Of a DNA stretch of 64,000 nt, positions 18,692 to 27,813 are shown piece by piece. Source of the stretch: Vibrio sp. HB236076 (GTDB lineage: Bacteria > Pseudomonadota > Gammaproteobacteria > Enterobacterales > Vibrionaceae); the NCBI RefSeq assembly GCF_040957575.1, contig NZ_CP162602.1, positions 496,001 to 560,000 of the forward strand, read 5' to 3'. The position numbers and the translations under genes were made by a program. Each line of letters begins with the position of its first letter. The stretch's first letter is position 1. The notes under the pieces are model-generated. The model did not search any database. It worked only from the letters and a program-made list of their open reading frames with translations, and was not told where the DNA came from.

Positions 18692-19684
18692 TTATTTTGG
18701 CTCGCGTTTTAGTAGCTCTTCGATACCAACACCGATTTCAGCACCGTGGAAAACCGTACCAGTACGACGCATTTCGAAGTTCTTTTGCGCTTGTTTGTAA
18801 GCTTGTTCAGGCAGTGGCACATAACCCACTTCTTTGACTAGCTCAGGCGCTTTGTGCTCGTCCATGTAAAACTTAACGAAACGGTCAACATAGGGTTTTT
18901 CGTCCGCTGACTTTTTGCTTACGTAGATAAAGATAGGACGAGAAAGAGGTTGATAGGTTGCATTTTTAGCCGTTTCTAGGCTAGGGGCGACCGCTTCACC
19001 GCCTTTCCAGCTGATTGGCACGGCTTTTAGCTTGTCTTTGTTTTCTTCGTAATAAGCAAGACCAAAGTAGCCAAGGCCATTTTTGTCGTTGGAAATGCCT
19101 TGCACGATGATATTGTCATCTTCACTTGCGGTGTAATCACCACGGCTTGATTTGCCATCGACAACCGCTTCAACGAAGTAATCGTAAGTACCAGAATCGG
19201 TCCCTGGGCCAAACAGTTTTAGCGGTTGATCAGGGAAGTTCGGGTTTAACTGGTTCCAAGACGTGATTTTTCCTTGTGCAGCCGGTTCCCAAGCTTTTTG
19301 CAGCTCTTTAATTGTCAACTGCTTTGCCCAGTCATTTTCTGGGTTAACCACCACGGTCAGGGCATCAAGCGCTGCGGGTAGTTCGATGAATTCAACACCG
19401 TTTTCAGCACACAGTTTGCGCTCTGAATCTTTAATTGGTCGTGATGCATCAGAAATGTCGGTTTCGCCACGGCAGAATTTTTTAAAGCCACCGCCGGTAC
19501 CTGAAATTCCCACGGTTACCATGGTTTTGCCTTTTTCCGCAATTTGGAACTCTTCAGCAACCGCCTCAGTGATAGGAAAAACAGTACTTGACCCATCGAT
19601 TTTCACTAAATCACGAGCGCTAGCGCTATTCGCTACAGAAAACAGAGCAGCACCAACAAGCGCGGCAGTTAAAGTGTGTTTCAT
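18692..19684 (-). CDS. pstS: Phosphate-binding protein PstS
   Basis: A 330-residue periplasmic receptor with a signal peptide (about 1-23, ending NSASA). Phosphate-contacting stretches [39 protein letters not shown] and [12 protein letters not shown] are intact. First gene of the pst unit. GGAGAAATGTC precedes the ATG. Divergent from the arsenic operon. Confidence 0.96.
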   Translation of the reverse strand: MKHTLTAALVGAALFSVANSASARDLVKIDGSSTVFPITEAVAEEFQIAEKGKTMVTVGISGTGGGFKKFCRGETDISDASRPIKDSERKLCAENGVEFIELPAALDALTVVVNPENDWAKQLTIKELQKAWEPAAQGKITSWNQLNPNFPDQPLKLFGPGTDSGTYDYFVEAVVDGKSSRGDYTASEDDNIIVQGISNDKNGLGYFGLAYYEENKDKLKAVPISWKGGEAVAPSLETAKNATYQPLSRPIFIYVSKKSADEKPYVDRFVKFYMDEHKAPELVKEVGYVPLPEQAYKQAQKNFEMRRTGTVFHGAEIGVGIEELLKREPK

Positions 19685-19742
19685 GACATTTCTCCATTTT
19701 GTGTGTCATTGATTAACTCGAAACTCACCTTACAAAAGAAAT

Positions 19743-19761
19743 ATGACAATTTAATTAACAG
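19743..19761 (-). promoter_or_regulatory. Pho-box-like sequence upstream of pstS
   Basis: Minus strand CTGTTAATTAAATTGTCAT holds two CTGTCAT-like repeats 58 bp before the pstS start. The repeats are 12 bp apart rather than the canonical 11, so PhoB binding is only a suggestion. Confidence 0.3.
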
Positions 19762-19878
19762 ATCCACATATTCACTTATTCATATATACAGTTCGTGATT
19801 TTTGATTTAGGGTTTATAGAGAAGCGACCTTATTAATAGAAATGAAATATTGCCAATGTATCGTATAGGAGCTTAGCA

Positions 19879-20256
19879 ATGTCGGATAAGAGAACGGTTT
19901 ACCTTATTAGTTCACCTCAGCCAGAACTGGCCTGCATCGCGGCGCAATTGTTGTTTGAAAAAGCAGGGGATAGGTACGACATTCGGTTTGATGGCCATAC
20001 TTGTTGTGATCCGCAGTGTTGTCAGTCTTTGGAGCGATTGGGTTATTTTGGTTACACCTATCTCGAGCCTTCGTTCATCGATGAGCCGGCTTACGATTAT
20101 GTGATTGATATCAATTGCGCGATGAACCACTTCAACAAGCATAAAAGTGCTTATCAAAAAAATGTCTATTGGCAGATAGACAGTGATCAAAGTGCAACAC
20201 AGCAGCTACAAAGCCACATTAGTTATTTTACTTCCCGATTTAATATTCATCTGTGA
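19879..20256 (+). CDS. Degenerate low-molecular-weight phosphatase/ArsC-like protein
   Basis: A 125-residue soluble protein. Its start (VYLISSPQPELACIAAQLLFEKAGDR) lines up with the opening strand, P-loop and first helix of LMW phosphatases and thioredoxin-type arsenate reductases, but the CX5R P-loop has become S-SPQPEL-A, so both catalytic Cys and Arg are missing. Later parts (ERLGYFGY, YDYVIDI) fit the same fold; extra cysteines occur in HTCCDPQCC. AGGAG precedes the ATG. It lies directly upstream of arsR and divergent from pstS. Could bind arsenate/phosphate or an oxyanion without chemistry; function unknown. Homology is by eye. Confidence 0.55.
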   Translation: MSDKRTVYLISSPQPELACIAAQLLFEKAGDRYDIRFDGHTCCDPQCCQSLERLGYFGYTYLEPSFIDEPAYDYVIDINCAMNHFNKHKSAYQKNVYWQIDSDQSATQQLQSHISYFTSRFNIHL

Positions 20257-20267
20257 CTAATTTTCGT

Positions 20268-20298
20268 TTGACAAGATACCCATGGTTGGTACTATATA
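20268..20298 (+). promoter_or_regulatory. Probable arsR promoter/operator
   Basis: TTGACA (20268-20273) is followed by an AT-rich TACTATATATG element at a spacing of 16-19, and the palindrome GTATATAC (20300-20307) overlaps its downstream edge. ArsR repressors usually bind such dyads over the -10 region. It gives arsR-gapdh-arsJ a promoter separate from the preceding gene. Confidence 0.5.
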
Positions 20299-20326
20299 TG
20301 TATATACGAATGTAGAGAGATTGATT

Positions 20327-20668
20327 ATGCTACCTCATCAATTTTTTAAATTATTGTCAGATGAAACTCGGGTGAGATGTTTGTTGCTGATTGCCAGAGA
20401 AGAGCAGGTCTGTGTGGGTGAGATAGCAAAGGCCTTAGATGAAAGTCAGCCAAAAGTGTCTCGTCACCTAGCGCTGTTGCGTTCGAGTGGTGTGGTGCTT
20501 GATACCCGTGAAGGGCTTTGGGTGTTTTATCGCTTGGCGGATGATTTGCCCGGTTGGATGCGCCGTCAAATTGAAGATTTGGTCAACTCTCAATGTTTAA
20601 CCGCACAATACCAACAAGATATTCAACGTTTAGCACAAATGAAGCAGCAAGATAATTGCTGTGCGTAG
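20327..20668 (+). CDS. arsR: ArsR-family arsenic-responsive repressor
   Basis: A 113-residue winged-helix repressor (HTH about 28-70, with [16 protein letters not shown] as recognition segment). ATG at 20327 with AGAGAG upstream is preferred to an in-frame ATG at 20282 that would start inside the promoter. The E. coli-type CVCDLC metalloid site is absent: cysteines are Cys18, Cys29, Cys90 and the terminal pair Cys111-Cys112, so As(III) sensing may use a different set, as in other ArsR subtypes. Its stop overlaps the start region of the GAPDH gene by close spacing (11 bp). Confidence 0.85.
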   Translation: MLPHQFFKLLSDETRVRCLLLIAREEQVCVGEIAKALDESQPKVSRHLALLRSSGVVLDTREGLWVFYRLADDLPGWMRRQIEDLVNSQCLTAQYQQDIQRLAQMKQQDNCCA

Positions 20669-20679
20669 AGGAAAATTAC

Positions 20680-21681
20680 ATGTCTATTAAAGTCGGAATT
20701 AATGGTTTTGGTCGCATTGGTCGTTTGGCGTTAAGAGCGTCATTTGATTGGCCAGAAGTCGAATTCGTTCAAATCAACGATGTCGCAGGTGACGCGGCTA
20801 CGTTAGCGCATTTATTGGAGTTCGACTCAGTTCAAGGCCGTTGGCACCACGAAGTGACCAGCGATGGCAACAGTATGATCATCGATGGTAACGTGATCGC
20901 GACCACGCAACAAAAAGACATCGATGCCGTTGACTGGTCAAACTGCGATGTGGTGATTGAAGCAACAGGTAAACACCGCAAATCCGAATTTTTAAACAAG
21001 TACCTCGCTCAAGGTGTCAAACGCGTTGTGGTTTCGGCTCCGGTTAAAGAAGAAGGCATCGCCAACATCGTGGTGGGTGTCAACGATGCGATTTTTGACC
21101 CAGCACAACACCGCATTGTCACTGCCGCGTCTTGTACGACAAACTGTATTGCCCCGGTTGTGAAAGTGATTCACGAAAAATTGGGTATTGAGCAATCGGC
21201 TTTCACCACGATTCACGATTTGACCAACACGCAAACCATTTTGGATGCGCCCCATAAAGATCTTCGCCGTGCCCGCGCATGTGGTATGAGCCTTATCCCA
21301 ACCACCACCGGGTCTGCAAAAGCGATTGTTGAAATTTTCCCTGAGCTTGCCGGTAAAATTAACGGTCATGCCGTTCGCGTTCCTTTGGCGAACGCTTCGC
21401 TTACCGATATTATTTTCGATGTTAAGCAAGACACCAGCGTAGAAGAAGTCAACGCACTGCTCAAAGAAGCATCAGAAAACGAACTTAAAGGCATTCTTGG
21501 TTTTGAAGCCCGTCCTTTGGTTTCAATTGATTATAAAGGCGATCAGCGTTCTACTATCGTTGATGCGCAATCGACTATGGTTGTCGGCAAACGCATGGTC
21601 AAAATCTACGCGTGGTACGACAACGAAATGGGCTATGCAACGCGCACGGCTGAGTTAGTTCGCAAAGTTGGTCAGGCATAA
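20680..21681 (+). CDS. ArsJ-associated glyceraldehyde-3-phosphate dehydrogenase
   Basis: A 333-residue GAPDH: NAD-binding INGFGRIGR at the N-terminus, catalytic SCTTN, and substrate-binding TTTGSAKA and WYDNEMGY. In ars operons this enzyme uses arsenate in place of phosphate to form 1-arseno-3-phosphoglycerate, which ArsJ exports. ATG 20680 with AGAGGAAAA is chosen over an upstream TTG-type start inside arsR. Located between arsR and a tyrosine phosphatase gene rather than with glycolysis genes, hence the assignment. Confidence 0.93.
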   Translation: MSIKVGINGFGRIGRLALRASFDWPEVEFVQINDVAGDAATLAHLLEFDSVQGRWHHEVTSDGNSMIIDGNVIATTQQKDIDAVDWSNCDVVIEATGKHRKSEFLNKYLAQGVKRVVVSAPVKEEGIANIVVGVNDAIFDPAQHRIVTAASCTTNCIAPVVKVIHEKLGIEQSAFTTIHDLTNTQTILDAPHKDLRRARACGMSLIPTTTGSAKAIVEIFPELAGKINGHAVRVPLANASLTDIIFDVKQDTSVEEVNALLKEASENELKGILGFEARPLVSIDYKGDQRSTIVDAQSTMVVGKRMVKIYAWYDNEMGYATRTAELVRKVGQA

Positions 21682-21692
21682 GGAATAACAAC

Positions 21693-22187
21693 ATGACACA
21701 TCCTACTTGGGAACTGCCATTAGAAAACCAAGCGGCATTGATTTTAACCCCTTGCCCTGGCACCAAAGAATTAGCCTTAGTCGACAGCGTCGCTCAGTTA
21801 AAAGCGCAAGGCGTGAGTGTGGTTGTGACGGCTTTGAGTCAACAAGAGATGGACGCCAAATCCGTTGGTGATTTACCGCAAGTGGTCGAACAAGCGGGTA
21901 TGACCTGGTGTCACGCGCCGATCGAAGATGACAAAGCTCCTGGCGCTGAGTTTCAAGCGCAATGGCAAGCCATGATGCCCACTCTTGAAGCGGCATTGGC
22001 AAAAGGCGAAAAAATCGCAATGCACTGCATGGGGGGCTCTGGCCGTACCGGTTTGCTTGCCGCCCATTTGCTGTTGGAAAAAGGGTGGCAACTTGATGAG
22101 ATCATCACTCAAGTACAAGCCCTTAGACCAGGGGCGTTTACCAAACAAGATCAAGTCACTTATATTCAGCAAGTGGCGCAACAATAA
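21693..22187 (+). CDS. Tyrosine/dual-specificity phosphatase (CDKN3-like) in arsenic operon
   Basis: A 164-residue soluble phosphatase with an intact CX5R signature HCMGGSGRTG (Cys112, Arg118) and candidate general acid in IEDDKAPG. The form resembles bacterial CDKN3/DSP-type phosphatases. It lies 11 bp after GAPDH and before arsJ, so it belongs to the operon. Its role there is not established: it might hydrolyse a phosphorylated or arsenylated intermediate, or act as an oxyanion-binding enzyme. It is unrelated to LMW ArsC although both use CX5R. Confidence 0.82.
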   Translation: MTHPTWELPLENQAALILTPCPGTKELALVDSVAQLKAQGVSVVVTALSQQEMDAKSVGDLPQVVEQAGMTWCHAPIEDDKAPGAEFQAQWQAMMPTLEAALAKGEKIAMHCMGGSGRTGLLAAHLLLEKGWQLDEIITQVQALRPGAFTKQDQVTYIQQVAQQ

Positions 22188-22196
22188 GTGTTTTAA

Positions 22197-22216
22197 AGAG
22201 CCACGCTTGTGGCTCT
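22197..22216 (+). terminator. Hairpin between phosphatase gene and arsJ
   Basis: AGAGCCAC-GCTT-GTGGCTCT followed by ATTTGATTT. The U-tract is broken, so partial termination or mRNA processing is more likely than a full stop. A possible GTG start for arsJ at 22209 lies within the stem, another reason to start arsJ at 22239. Confidence 0.5.
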
Positions 22217-22238
22217 ATTTGATTTAGCGAGTACATTT

Positions 22239-23462
22239 ATGCTTTCTCAACTCAGTGCCAGTGTTCGTCAATACATGCTAGTTACGTTCAACTACTGGAA
22301 CTTTACTATCACCGATGGCGCTTTGCGCATGTTGATTGTGCTGTATTTCTACGACTTGGGCTACAGCACGTTAGAAATTGCCTCACTGTTCCTTTTTTAC
22401 GAATTTTTTGGGGTCGTTACCAACTTGATCGGCGGATGGCTCGGAGCGCGTCTGGGGTTAAATCGGACCATGAATGTTGGCTTGGCGATGCAAATTTTTG
22501 CCCTGGCGATGCTGGCCCTGCCGCCGGCTTGGTTGACGATACCTTGGGTCATGGCCGCTCAGGCGCTGTCGGGTATCGCTAAAGACCTCAATAAAATGAG
22601 TGCCAAGAGTTCGATCAAAACCTTGGTCCCCGACGAGGCACAAGGCGCATTATACAAATGGATTGCCATTTTAACCGGCTCAAAAAATGCCTTAAAAGGG
22701 GTGGGTTTCTTTATTGGTGGTGCATTGCTAGCGACCATTGGCTTCCAGTATGCCGTTGCCGCGATGGCTTTGGTCTTGGTCTTGGTGTTTATTGGCAGTG
22801 TGATGGGGCTCAAATCGGATTTGGGCAAGGCCAAAACGAAACCAAAATTTTCTGAAATTTTTTCTAAGTCACGCAGTGTCAACATCTTGTCTGCGGCGCG
22901 CCTGTTTTTATTTGGTGCCCGCGATGTGTGGTTTGTGATTGCTCTACCGATCTATTTGGGGTCGGTGTTTGGTTGGGATCACAGCATGGTTGGCGGCTTT
23001 TTGGCCCTGTGGGTGATTGGTTATGGTTTTGTTCAGGGGATCGCGCCCAAAATCACGGGCCGAACGAAAGACTCGGCGCCGGATGGCAAAGCGGCTATTT
23101 TATGGTCCTTGTTGCTTTCTGTTGTCACTGGGGTGATTGCGTATGCCGTACAGCAAAACTGGTATCCAGAGGTCGTCATCATAGTTGGGCTATTAATTTT
23201 TGGCGCCGTGTTTGCTGTCAATTCCTCTTTGCACTCGTATCTGATTGTGAGCTACGCCAAAGGCGATGGCGTGTCGATGGACGTGGGCTTTTATTACATG
23301 GCCAATGCAATGGGGCGTTTGATTGGTACTGTGCTCTCTGGTTGGGTATTCCAAGAGTGGGGCTTTGTCGCCTGTTTGTGGGTCTCTTTTGCCTTCCTGG
23401 TCGCAACCTTTGTGATTTCTTTTTGGCTGCCAAATGAAAAAAGAGCGACGGTGATGTCGTGA
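22239..23462 (+). CDS. arsJ: Organoarsenical efflux MFS transporter ArsJ
   Basis: A 407-residue, 12-helix MFS carrier. The N-terminal pattern RQYMLVTFNYWNFTITDGALRM, then GVVTNLIGGWLGARLGLNRTM, is diagnostic of ArsJ. It exports 1-arseno-3-phosphoglycerate made by the operon's GAPDH, which then decays outside to arsenate. ATG at 22239 fits family starts; its Shine-Dalgarno is weak (GCGAG), as expected for a gene downstream of a hairpin. Confidence 0.92.
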   Translation: MLSQLSASVRQYMLVTFNYWNFTITDGALRMLIVLYFYDLGYSTLEIASLFLFYEFFGVVTNLIGGWLGARLGLNRTMNVGLAMQIFALAMLALPPAWLTIPWVMAAQALSGIAKDLNKMSAKSSIKTLVPDEAQGALYKWIAILTGSKNALKGVGFFIGGALLATIGFQYAVAAMALVLVLVFIGSVMGLKSDLGKAKTKPKFSEIFSKSRSVNILSAARLFLFGARDVWFVIALPIYLGSVFGWDHSMVGGFLALWVIGYGFVQGIAPKITGRTKDSAPDGKAAILWSLLLSVVTGVIAYAVQQNWYPEVVIIVGLLIFGAVFAVNSSLHSYLIVSYAKGDGVSMDVGFYYMANAMGRLIGTVLSGWVFQEWGFVACLWVSFAFLVATFVISFWLPNEKRATVMS

Positions 23463-23585
23463 AGCGGTGAAGTGTCATGATTTGACATTAACCGACACTA
23501 AAATAACCACGCCGTTGATGGAGAATCAACGGCGTAATAGATTTGACCGTAAGAAAAACAGCGAATTTTGGTAGAGAGATTCACC

Positions 23586-24716
23586 TTAGACCAGTGATTG
23601 TTGGTTGAAATCATGAATGTTTTTAGTGCTGGTCAATGTCATCGCGACGCGTATTTCTTGTTCGAAAATATCCAGTAAATTTTCAACCCCAGTTTGGCCT
23701 TGAGCCGCCAGAGCATAAATGAACGCCCGTCCGAGTAAAGTGCAATCGGCGCCGAGTGCGAGCATTTTTACCACATCTAAACCCGAACGAATACCTGAAT
23801 CGACCAAAATGGCCAGGTCACTCTTGACGCACTCGGCGATCCTGGGCAGGGCATGAGCCGTCGACAGTACCCCATCGAGTTGACGGCCGCCGTGGTTGGA
23901 GACGACGATGCCATCGGCACCAAATCTTACCGCGTCTTTGGCGTCTTGCGGGTCGAGTATTCCTTTGATGATCATCGGTCCTTGCCAGAAGTCTCTTATC
24001 CATTCTAAATCTTGCCAACTGATAGAAGGGTCAAAATTTTGGCCGAGCCAACCGATGTAATCGGCCAGTGCCGTTGGGGTTTGTCGATAGGCGGAAATAT
24101 TACCAAGATCGTGCGGCTTACCCATGATTCCGACGTCAAATGCCCACCTAGGGTGGCAGACACTTTGCATCAAGCGGCGCAGTGGCGCATAGGGGCCACT
24201 CATACCGCTGTGTTTATCTCGATACCGCGCCCCGGGCACCGGCATATCGACCGTAAAGACCAGTGTGGAGACGCCATTGGCTTTTGCCTGCTCGAGCACC
24301 GCTTTCATAAACCCACGGTCTTTTAACACATAGAGCTGAAACCACATTGGGCGTTCTATTGCTTGAGTGACTTCTGCAATCGGGCATACCGATACGGTAG
24401 ATAAAGTGAATGGGATTCCTTTTTTTTCTGCTGCCCTCGCGGCTTGCACTTCGCCGCGCCGAGCGTACATGCCGGTCAGTCCAACTGGGGCAAGGGCGAT
24501 GGGCATGGAAAACGACTCGCCAAATAGGGTTGTCGATATATCGAGAGAAGACATATCTTTAAGTACCCGTTGTTTCAGGTAGATGTGTTGTAAATCCTCA
24601 CTATTTTTTGCCAAGGTATGCTCGGCGTAAGCCCCCCCTTCAATATAGTGGTAAAGAAAAGGAGGAAGGCGCCGCTTCGCCGCGAGTTGATAGTCTTTAG
24701 AAGAGGAAATAATCAT
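23586..24716 (-). CDS. lldD: L-lactate dehydrogenase (FMN-dependent, quinone-linked)
   Basis: A 376-residue alpha-hydroxy-acid oxidase family enzyme oxidising L-lactate to pyruvate at the membrane. It tracks E. coli LldD closely (start [47 protein letters not shown]; catalytic [11 protein letters not shown]) but ends about 20 residues earlier. ATG 24716 is chosen by homology; an in-frame ATG at 24767 would add 17 residues. No lldP or lldR is adjacent, so the gene is solitary here. Confidence 0.92.
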   Translation of the reverse strand: MIISSSKDYQLAAKRRLPPFLYHYIEGGAYAEHTLAKNSEDLQHIYLKQRVLKDMSSLDISTTLFGESFSMPIALAPVGLTGMYARRGEVQAARAAEKKGIPFTLSTVSVCPIAEVTQAIERPMWFQLYVLKDRGFMKAVLEQAKANGVSTLVFTVDMPVPGARYRDKHSGMSGPYAPLRRLMQSVCHPRWAFDVGIMGKPHDLGNISAYRQTPTALADYIGWLGQNFDPSISWQDLEWIRDFWQGPMIIKGILDPQDAKDAVRFGADGIVVSNHGGRQLDGVLSTAHALPRIAECVKSDLAILVDSGIRSGLDVVKMLALGADCTLLGRAFIYALAAQGQTGVENLLDIFEQEIRVAMTLTSTKNIHDFNQQSLV

Positions 24717-25059
24717 ACGCAATACCCAGTTAGATGTTGAGAAATAGTATGAACAAAATAAAGACAATTGAGCTATAAGACTTTAGTGGCAGAGTGGAAA
24801 TGGATTGGCGAGTTTGCTTGCCTATCACTTTTTTAATATGAGAGCGAATCAATCGATTATTTTTCGTGATCTCGATTGTTGCGTTGATTCAAAAACGTTA
24901 TTGACTGCTCAGCTTTGAATATTAATGACGAGCTGCGTCATCTTTTTGACTCTTTTAAAGAAAAATATCAGATATCTCGACTATATTTCATATCAATGAT
25001 GAATCGGATTAGTAGGTATTCATCGAGATTTAATAATATTTTTTCCTTTTGGAGGGGTT
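24717..25059. other. Intergenic divergent promoter region
   Basis: AT-rich stretch between divergent lldD and the repeat lipoprotein gene. It contains an imperfect dyad bounded by GAATCAA (24845-24851) and TTGATTC (24885-24891). TTTTGGAGGGG at 25047-25057 is the lipoprotein Shine-Dalgarno. No gene is seen. Confidence 0.4.
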
Positions 25060-26622
25060 ATGGATAACAAGGTTCAACCAATGATTAAATTAAGTGCGCT
25101 CACGGCGGCCATTTTGCTCAGTGCGTGTAGTTCTGTGTCACCGACACAAACCTCAGAATACAGCGCTGCTGAATTGGAGCAGCGCAACAATGCCTTGCTC
25201 GAACGTGAAAAGGCGGTCGCACAACGTGAAGCACAAGCGCAAGAGGCCTTGCTGCGCGCACAAAATCAGACACCGACTCAAGTCAGCGCACTAGATACCT
25301 CAGGGCCTTTACTGCCACCGAACGCACAATCTGGCGAGTGTTATGCCCGTGTGTGGGTTGAACCAACCTATCAAAACTATACCGAAACCATTCAGGTGAA
25401 AGATGCAAGTGAAAGAGTTGAAATTGTCCCGGCCCAATACGATACGGTTGAAGAGCGAGTATTAGTCCAGCCGGCCAGCTACAAAATGGTCGCTGTGCCT
25501 GCCAAATACGATTTTGTCACCGAGCAAAAGCTGGTCAAAGAAGCCAGCACTCAGTGGCTAACTGACTTAAGAAAAGGCAGTGCGCCAGCCAGCGCTGAAG
25601 TATTACAAGCGGCAGCAGCACACGGTATTGATTTAGATGCAGCCACGCCAGGCATGTGTTTCCACGAGCATTACGTACCGGCTAAATTCGAGCAACAAGA
25701 CGAGTCAGTCTTAGTCAGTGAGGGTTATGAAACAGTTGAAACCATCCCTGCTGAGTACCGTTGGGTTGAGAAACAAGTGCTAGTCAAAGAAGCCAGCACT
25801 CGCATTGAACAAGTACCGGCAAAATACGAAACGGTTACCGAGCAAGTGGTTGATGTACCAGCGCATACCGTGTGGAAAAAAGGCACAGGTCCGATTCAAA
25901 AAATCGACGAAGCCACCGGCGAAATCATGTGTTTGGTCGAAATTCCGACTACGTATAAAACCGTGTCTAAACGCGTATTGGTTTCACCAGCAACGACACA
26001 AACCATTGAAGTTCCCGCTGAGTATAAAACCGTTAAAGTGCAAGAGCTGGTTTCAGAAGCTCGCGAAGTTCGCACCCCGGTTCCGGCTCAGTACAAAAAT
26101 ATTTCAGTGACGAAAAAGGTTTCTGATGTCGGCTTCGTCTGGCATGAAATTCACAATCACGAGCACCCATCTAGCACGCGTACTGGCAATAAGATTTGTT
26201 TAACAGAAACCCCTGCTCAATATGAAACCGTCAAGCGTCGTATTGTGACACAACAAGCTTCAACGCAGCGCGTCGATATTCCTGCTGAATATTCAACCGT
26301 GAAAGTGACCAAGCTTGTTTCTGCCGCTCAAGAAAATCGCATTGAAATTCCGGCCGAGTTTGAGCAAGTCAACCTCAAGAAAGTCGATAAACCAGGCTAC
26401 ATGGAATGGCGTTCAATCTTGTGTGACACCAACATGACCACCACCACGATCATGGATATTCAAACGGCATTAGCGGATAAAGGGTATAACCCCGGCCCAA
26501 TTGATGGCGCGATTGGACAACTGACGATGAATGCGGTTAACGACTTCCAGGCCGATAATGATTTACCTACGGATGAATACATTAATATGGCGACAGTGAA
26601 AGCCTTGGGCGTCAATCTTTAA
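25060..26622 (+). CDS. Repeat-built lipoprotein with C-terminal peptidoglycan-binding domain
   Basis: A 520-residue lipoprotein: signal peptide with lipobox LLSAC (Cys23), a charged coiled segment (about 36-68, EREKAVAQREAQAQEA), then 12 repeats of about 22-25 residues with consensus VPAxYxTVxxxxLVxxA, then a PG_binding_1 domain (about 456-520, DIQTALADKGYNPGPIDGAIG). The repeats form four triplets; each begins just after a cysteine (Cys94, Cys200, Cys291, Cys380; Cys455 closes the set) and triplets 1-4 end at Trp166, Trp272, Trp361 and Trp450. It probably spans outer membrane and cell wall. Strong GGAGGGG Shine-Dalgarno. Function of the repeats is unknown. Confidence 0.8.
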   Translation: MDNKVQPMIKLSALTAAILLSACSSVSPTQTSEYSAAELEQRNNALLEREKAVAQREAQAQEALLRAQNQTPTQVSALDTSGPLLPPNAQSGECYARVWVEPTYQNYTETIQVKDASERVEIVPAQYDTVEERVLVQPASYKMVAVPAKYDFVTEQKLVKEASTQWLTDLRKGSAPASAEVLQAAAAHGIDLDAATPGMCFHEHYVPAKFEQQDESVLVSEGYETVETIPAEYRWVEKQVLVKEASTRIEQVPAKYETVTEQVVDVPAHTVWKKGTGPIQKIDEATGEIMCLVEIPTTYKTVSKRVLVSPATTQTIEVPAEYKTVKVQELVSEAREVRTPVPAQYKNISVTKKVSDVGFVWHEIHNHEHPSSTRTGNKICLTETPAQYETVKRRIVTQQASTQRVDIPAEYSTVKVTKLVSAAQENRIEIPAEFEQVNLKKVDKPGYMEWRSILCDTNMTTTTIMDIQTALADKGYNPGPIDGAIGQLTMNAVNDFQADNDLPTDEYINMATVKALGVNL

Positions 26623-26650
26623 TCGGATAACCCAAGTCTTTTAAATTGTG

Positions 26651-26680
26651 AATGCCGAGCTTGTGCTCGGCATTTTTTTT
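26651..26680 (+). terminator. Rho-independent terminator
   Basis: AATGCCGAGC-TTGT-GCTCGGCATT followed by T6, 28 bp after the lipoprotein stop. Confidence 0.93.
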
Positions 26681-26751
26681 GCGTGCTCGCTTTGCAGACA
26701 AAGTGCCTTTAATATTCTTAGCGTTTTTATAAAAATAGAGTGAGACAAACG

Positions 26752-27231
26752 ATGGACATCCTTGTTATGAACCGCGCTGATGTTGAACAAGTCGCCAATA
26801 TTCACCGTGAGGCTTTTGTTCGCCAGCAAGATTCTGAACTGTGGTTGAATTGCTGTTTACACGCACAACCAAGAATGCAGTTATTTGTGGCAAAGAGGGG
26901 GCAACATTGCTTGGGCTACATTATTTGGAATCAAAAAAGTGGCTTTCGTCAAAACGTGGTATTAGAGCTTGAGCAGTTGGCCGTCAGCCAAGCCTATCGC
27001 AACCAAGGTGTTGCCACGACATTGATTGAGCAATCCTTGCCTCAGGTTGAAAAAGTGCTCAACCAGCGCGGGGCGAAGATAAAACACATTATGGTGACCA
27101 CACGTCAAGACAACCAAGCCCAGTCCCTGTATCAAAAGACGCTTGGGGCAAAGGTTGAGAGCGTTTTAACCGATCTGTATTCTGCCAATGAAGTCATCAT
27201 GATCGCCAGAGATGTCCATATTGACGTTTAA
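26752..27231 (+). CDS. GNAT-family N-acetyltransferase
   Basis: A 159-residue acetyltransferase; motif A region LEQLAVSQAYRNQGVATTLIEQ carries the Q/RxxGxG/A acetyl-CoA loop. Acceptor unknown. ATG 26752 is preferred to an in-frame GTG at 26740. Not clearly part of an operon; 128 bp separate it from the DoxX gene. Confidence 0.75.
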   Translation: MDILVMNRADVEQVANIHREAFVRQQDSELWLNCCLHAQPRMQLFVAKRGQHCLGYIIWNQKSGFRQNVVLELEQLAVSQAYRNQGVATTLIEQSLPQVEKVLNQRGAKIKHIMVTTRQDNQAQSLYQKTLGAKVESVLTDLYSANEVIMIARDVHIDV

Positions 27232-27359
27232 AAACGTTCAAATAAATAGAACATCTTGTTTTATTTCTCCTGCTTATGTCGAAAAAATTTTCCTTTACAC
27301 TGGCTTCATACCAGTCAGCAATGGGCTGACTAACGTTGACAATACTAAGGAAAAATTCG

Positions 27360-27806
27360 ATGAAAGTGTTACTACAAAGAATGATGATCACCGATAACCA
27401 AATCAGTGCGTTGTTACTGCGTGTCCCCGTTGCGGTGATTTTGATGGCTCATGGCAGTCAAAAGTTGTTTGCTTGGTTTGGCGGCTATGGTTTAGCAGGC
27501 ACAGGTCAGTGGATGGACTCTATTGGTCTGTCTCCCGGTATTGTGATGGCGGCGCTTGCTGGCAGCGCAGAATTTTTTGGTGGTTTGGCATTATTACTGG
27601 GGCTTTTGACTCGTCCCGCGGCTTTGGTCAGTGCATTTACTATGCTCATCGCTATTTTTTCGGTCCATTTTGAACACGGTTTGTTTATCAGTAATAACGG
27701 CTACGAATTTGCTTTAGCGCTGTTTGCCGCCACGTTGTCACTGGTCTTTTCTGGCGCCGGGGCTTGGTCTTTGGATCGCGTAATTCACCAACGTTTAACT
27801 TATTGA
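27360..27806 (+). CDS. DoxX-family membrane protein
   Basis: A 148-residue inner-membrane protein with four hydrophobic helices and DoxX-type motifs (LLRVPVAVILMAHGSQKLF, GGLALLLGLLTRPAAL). Such proteins are linked to thiol/oxidant handling, but mechanism is unclear. AAGGAA precedes ATG 27360. The pirin gene follows 7 bp later, an arrangement common for DoxX-pirin pairs. Confidence 0.85.
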   Translation: MKVLLQRMMITDNQISALLLRVPVAVILMAHGSQKLFAWFGGYGLAGTGQWMDSIGLSPGIVMAALAGSAEFFGGLALLLGLLTRPAALVSAFTMLIAIFSVHFEHGLFISNNGYEFALALFAATLSLVFSGAGAWSLDRVIHQRLTY

Positions 27807-27813
27807 GGAGGGT

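Noticed and set aside
19743..19761. Firm Pho box call upstream of pstS
   Set aside because: Repeats are 12 rather than 11 bp apart and only partly match; kept only as a low-confidence feature.
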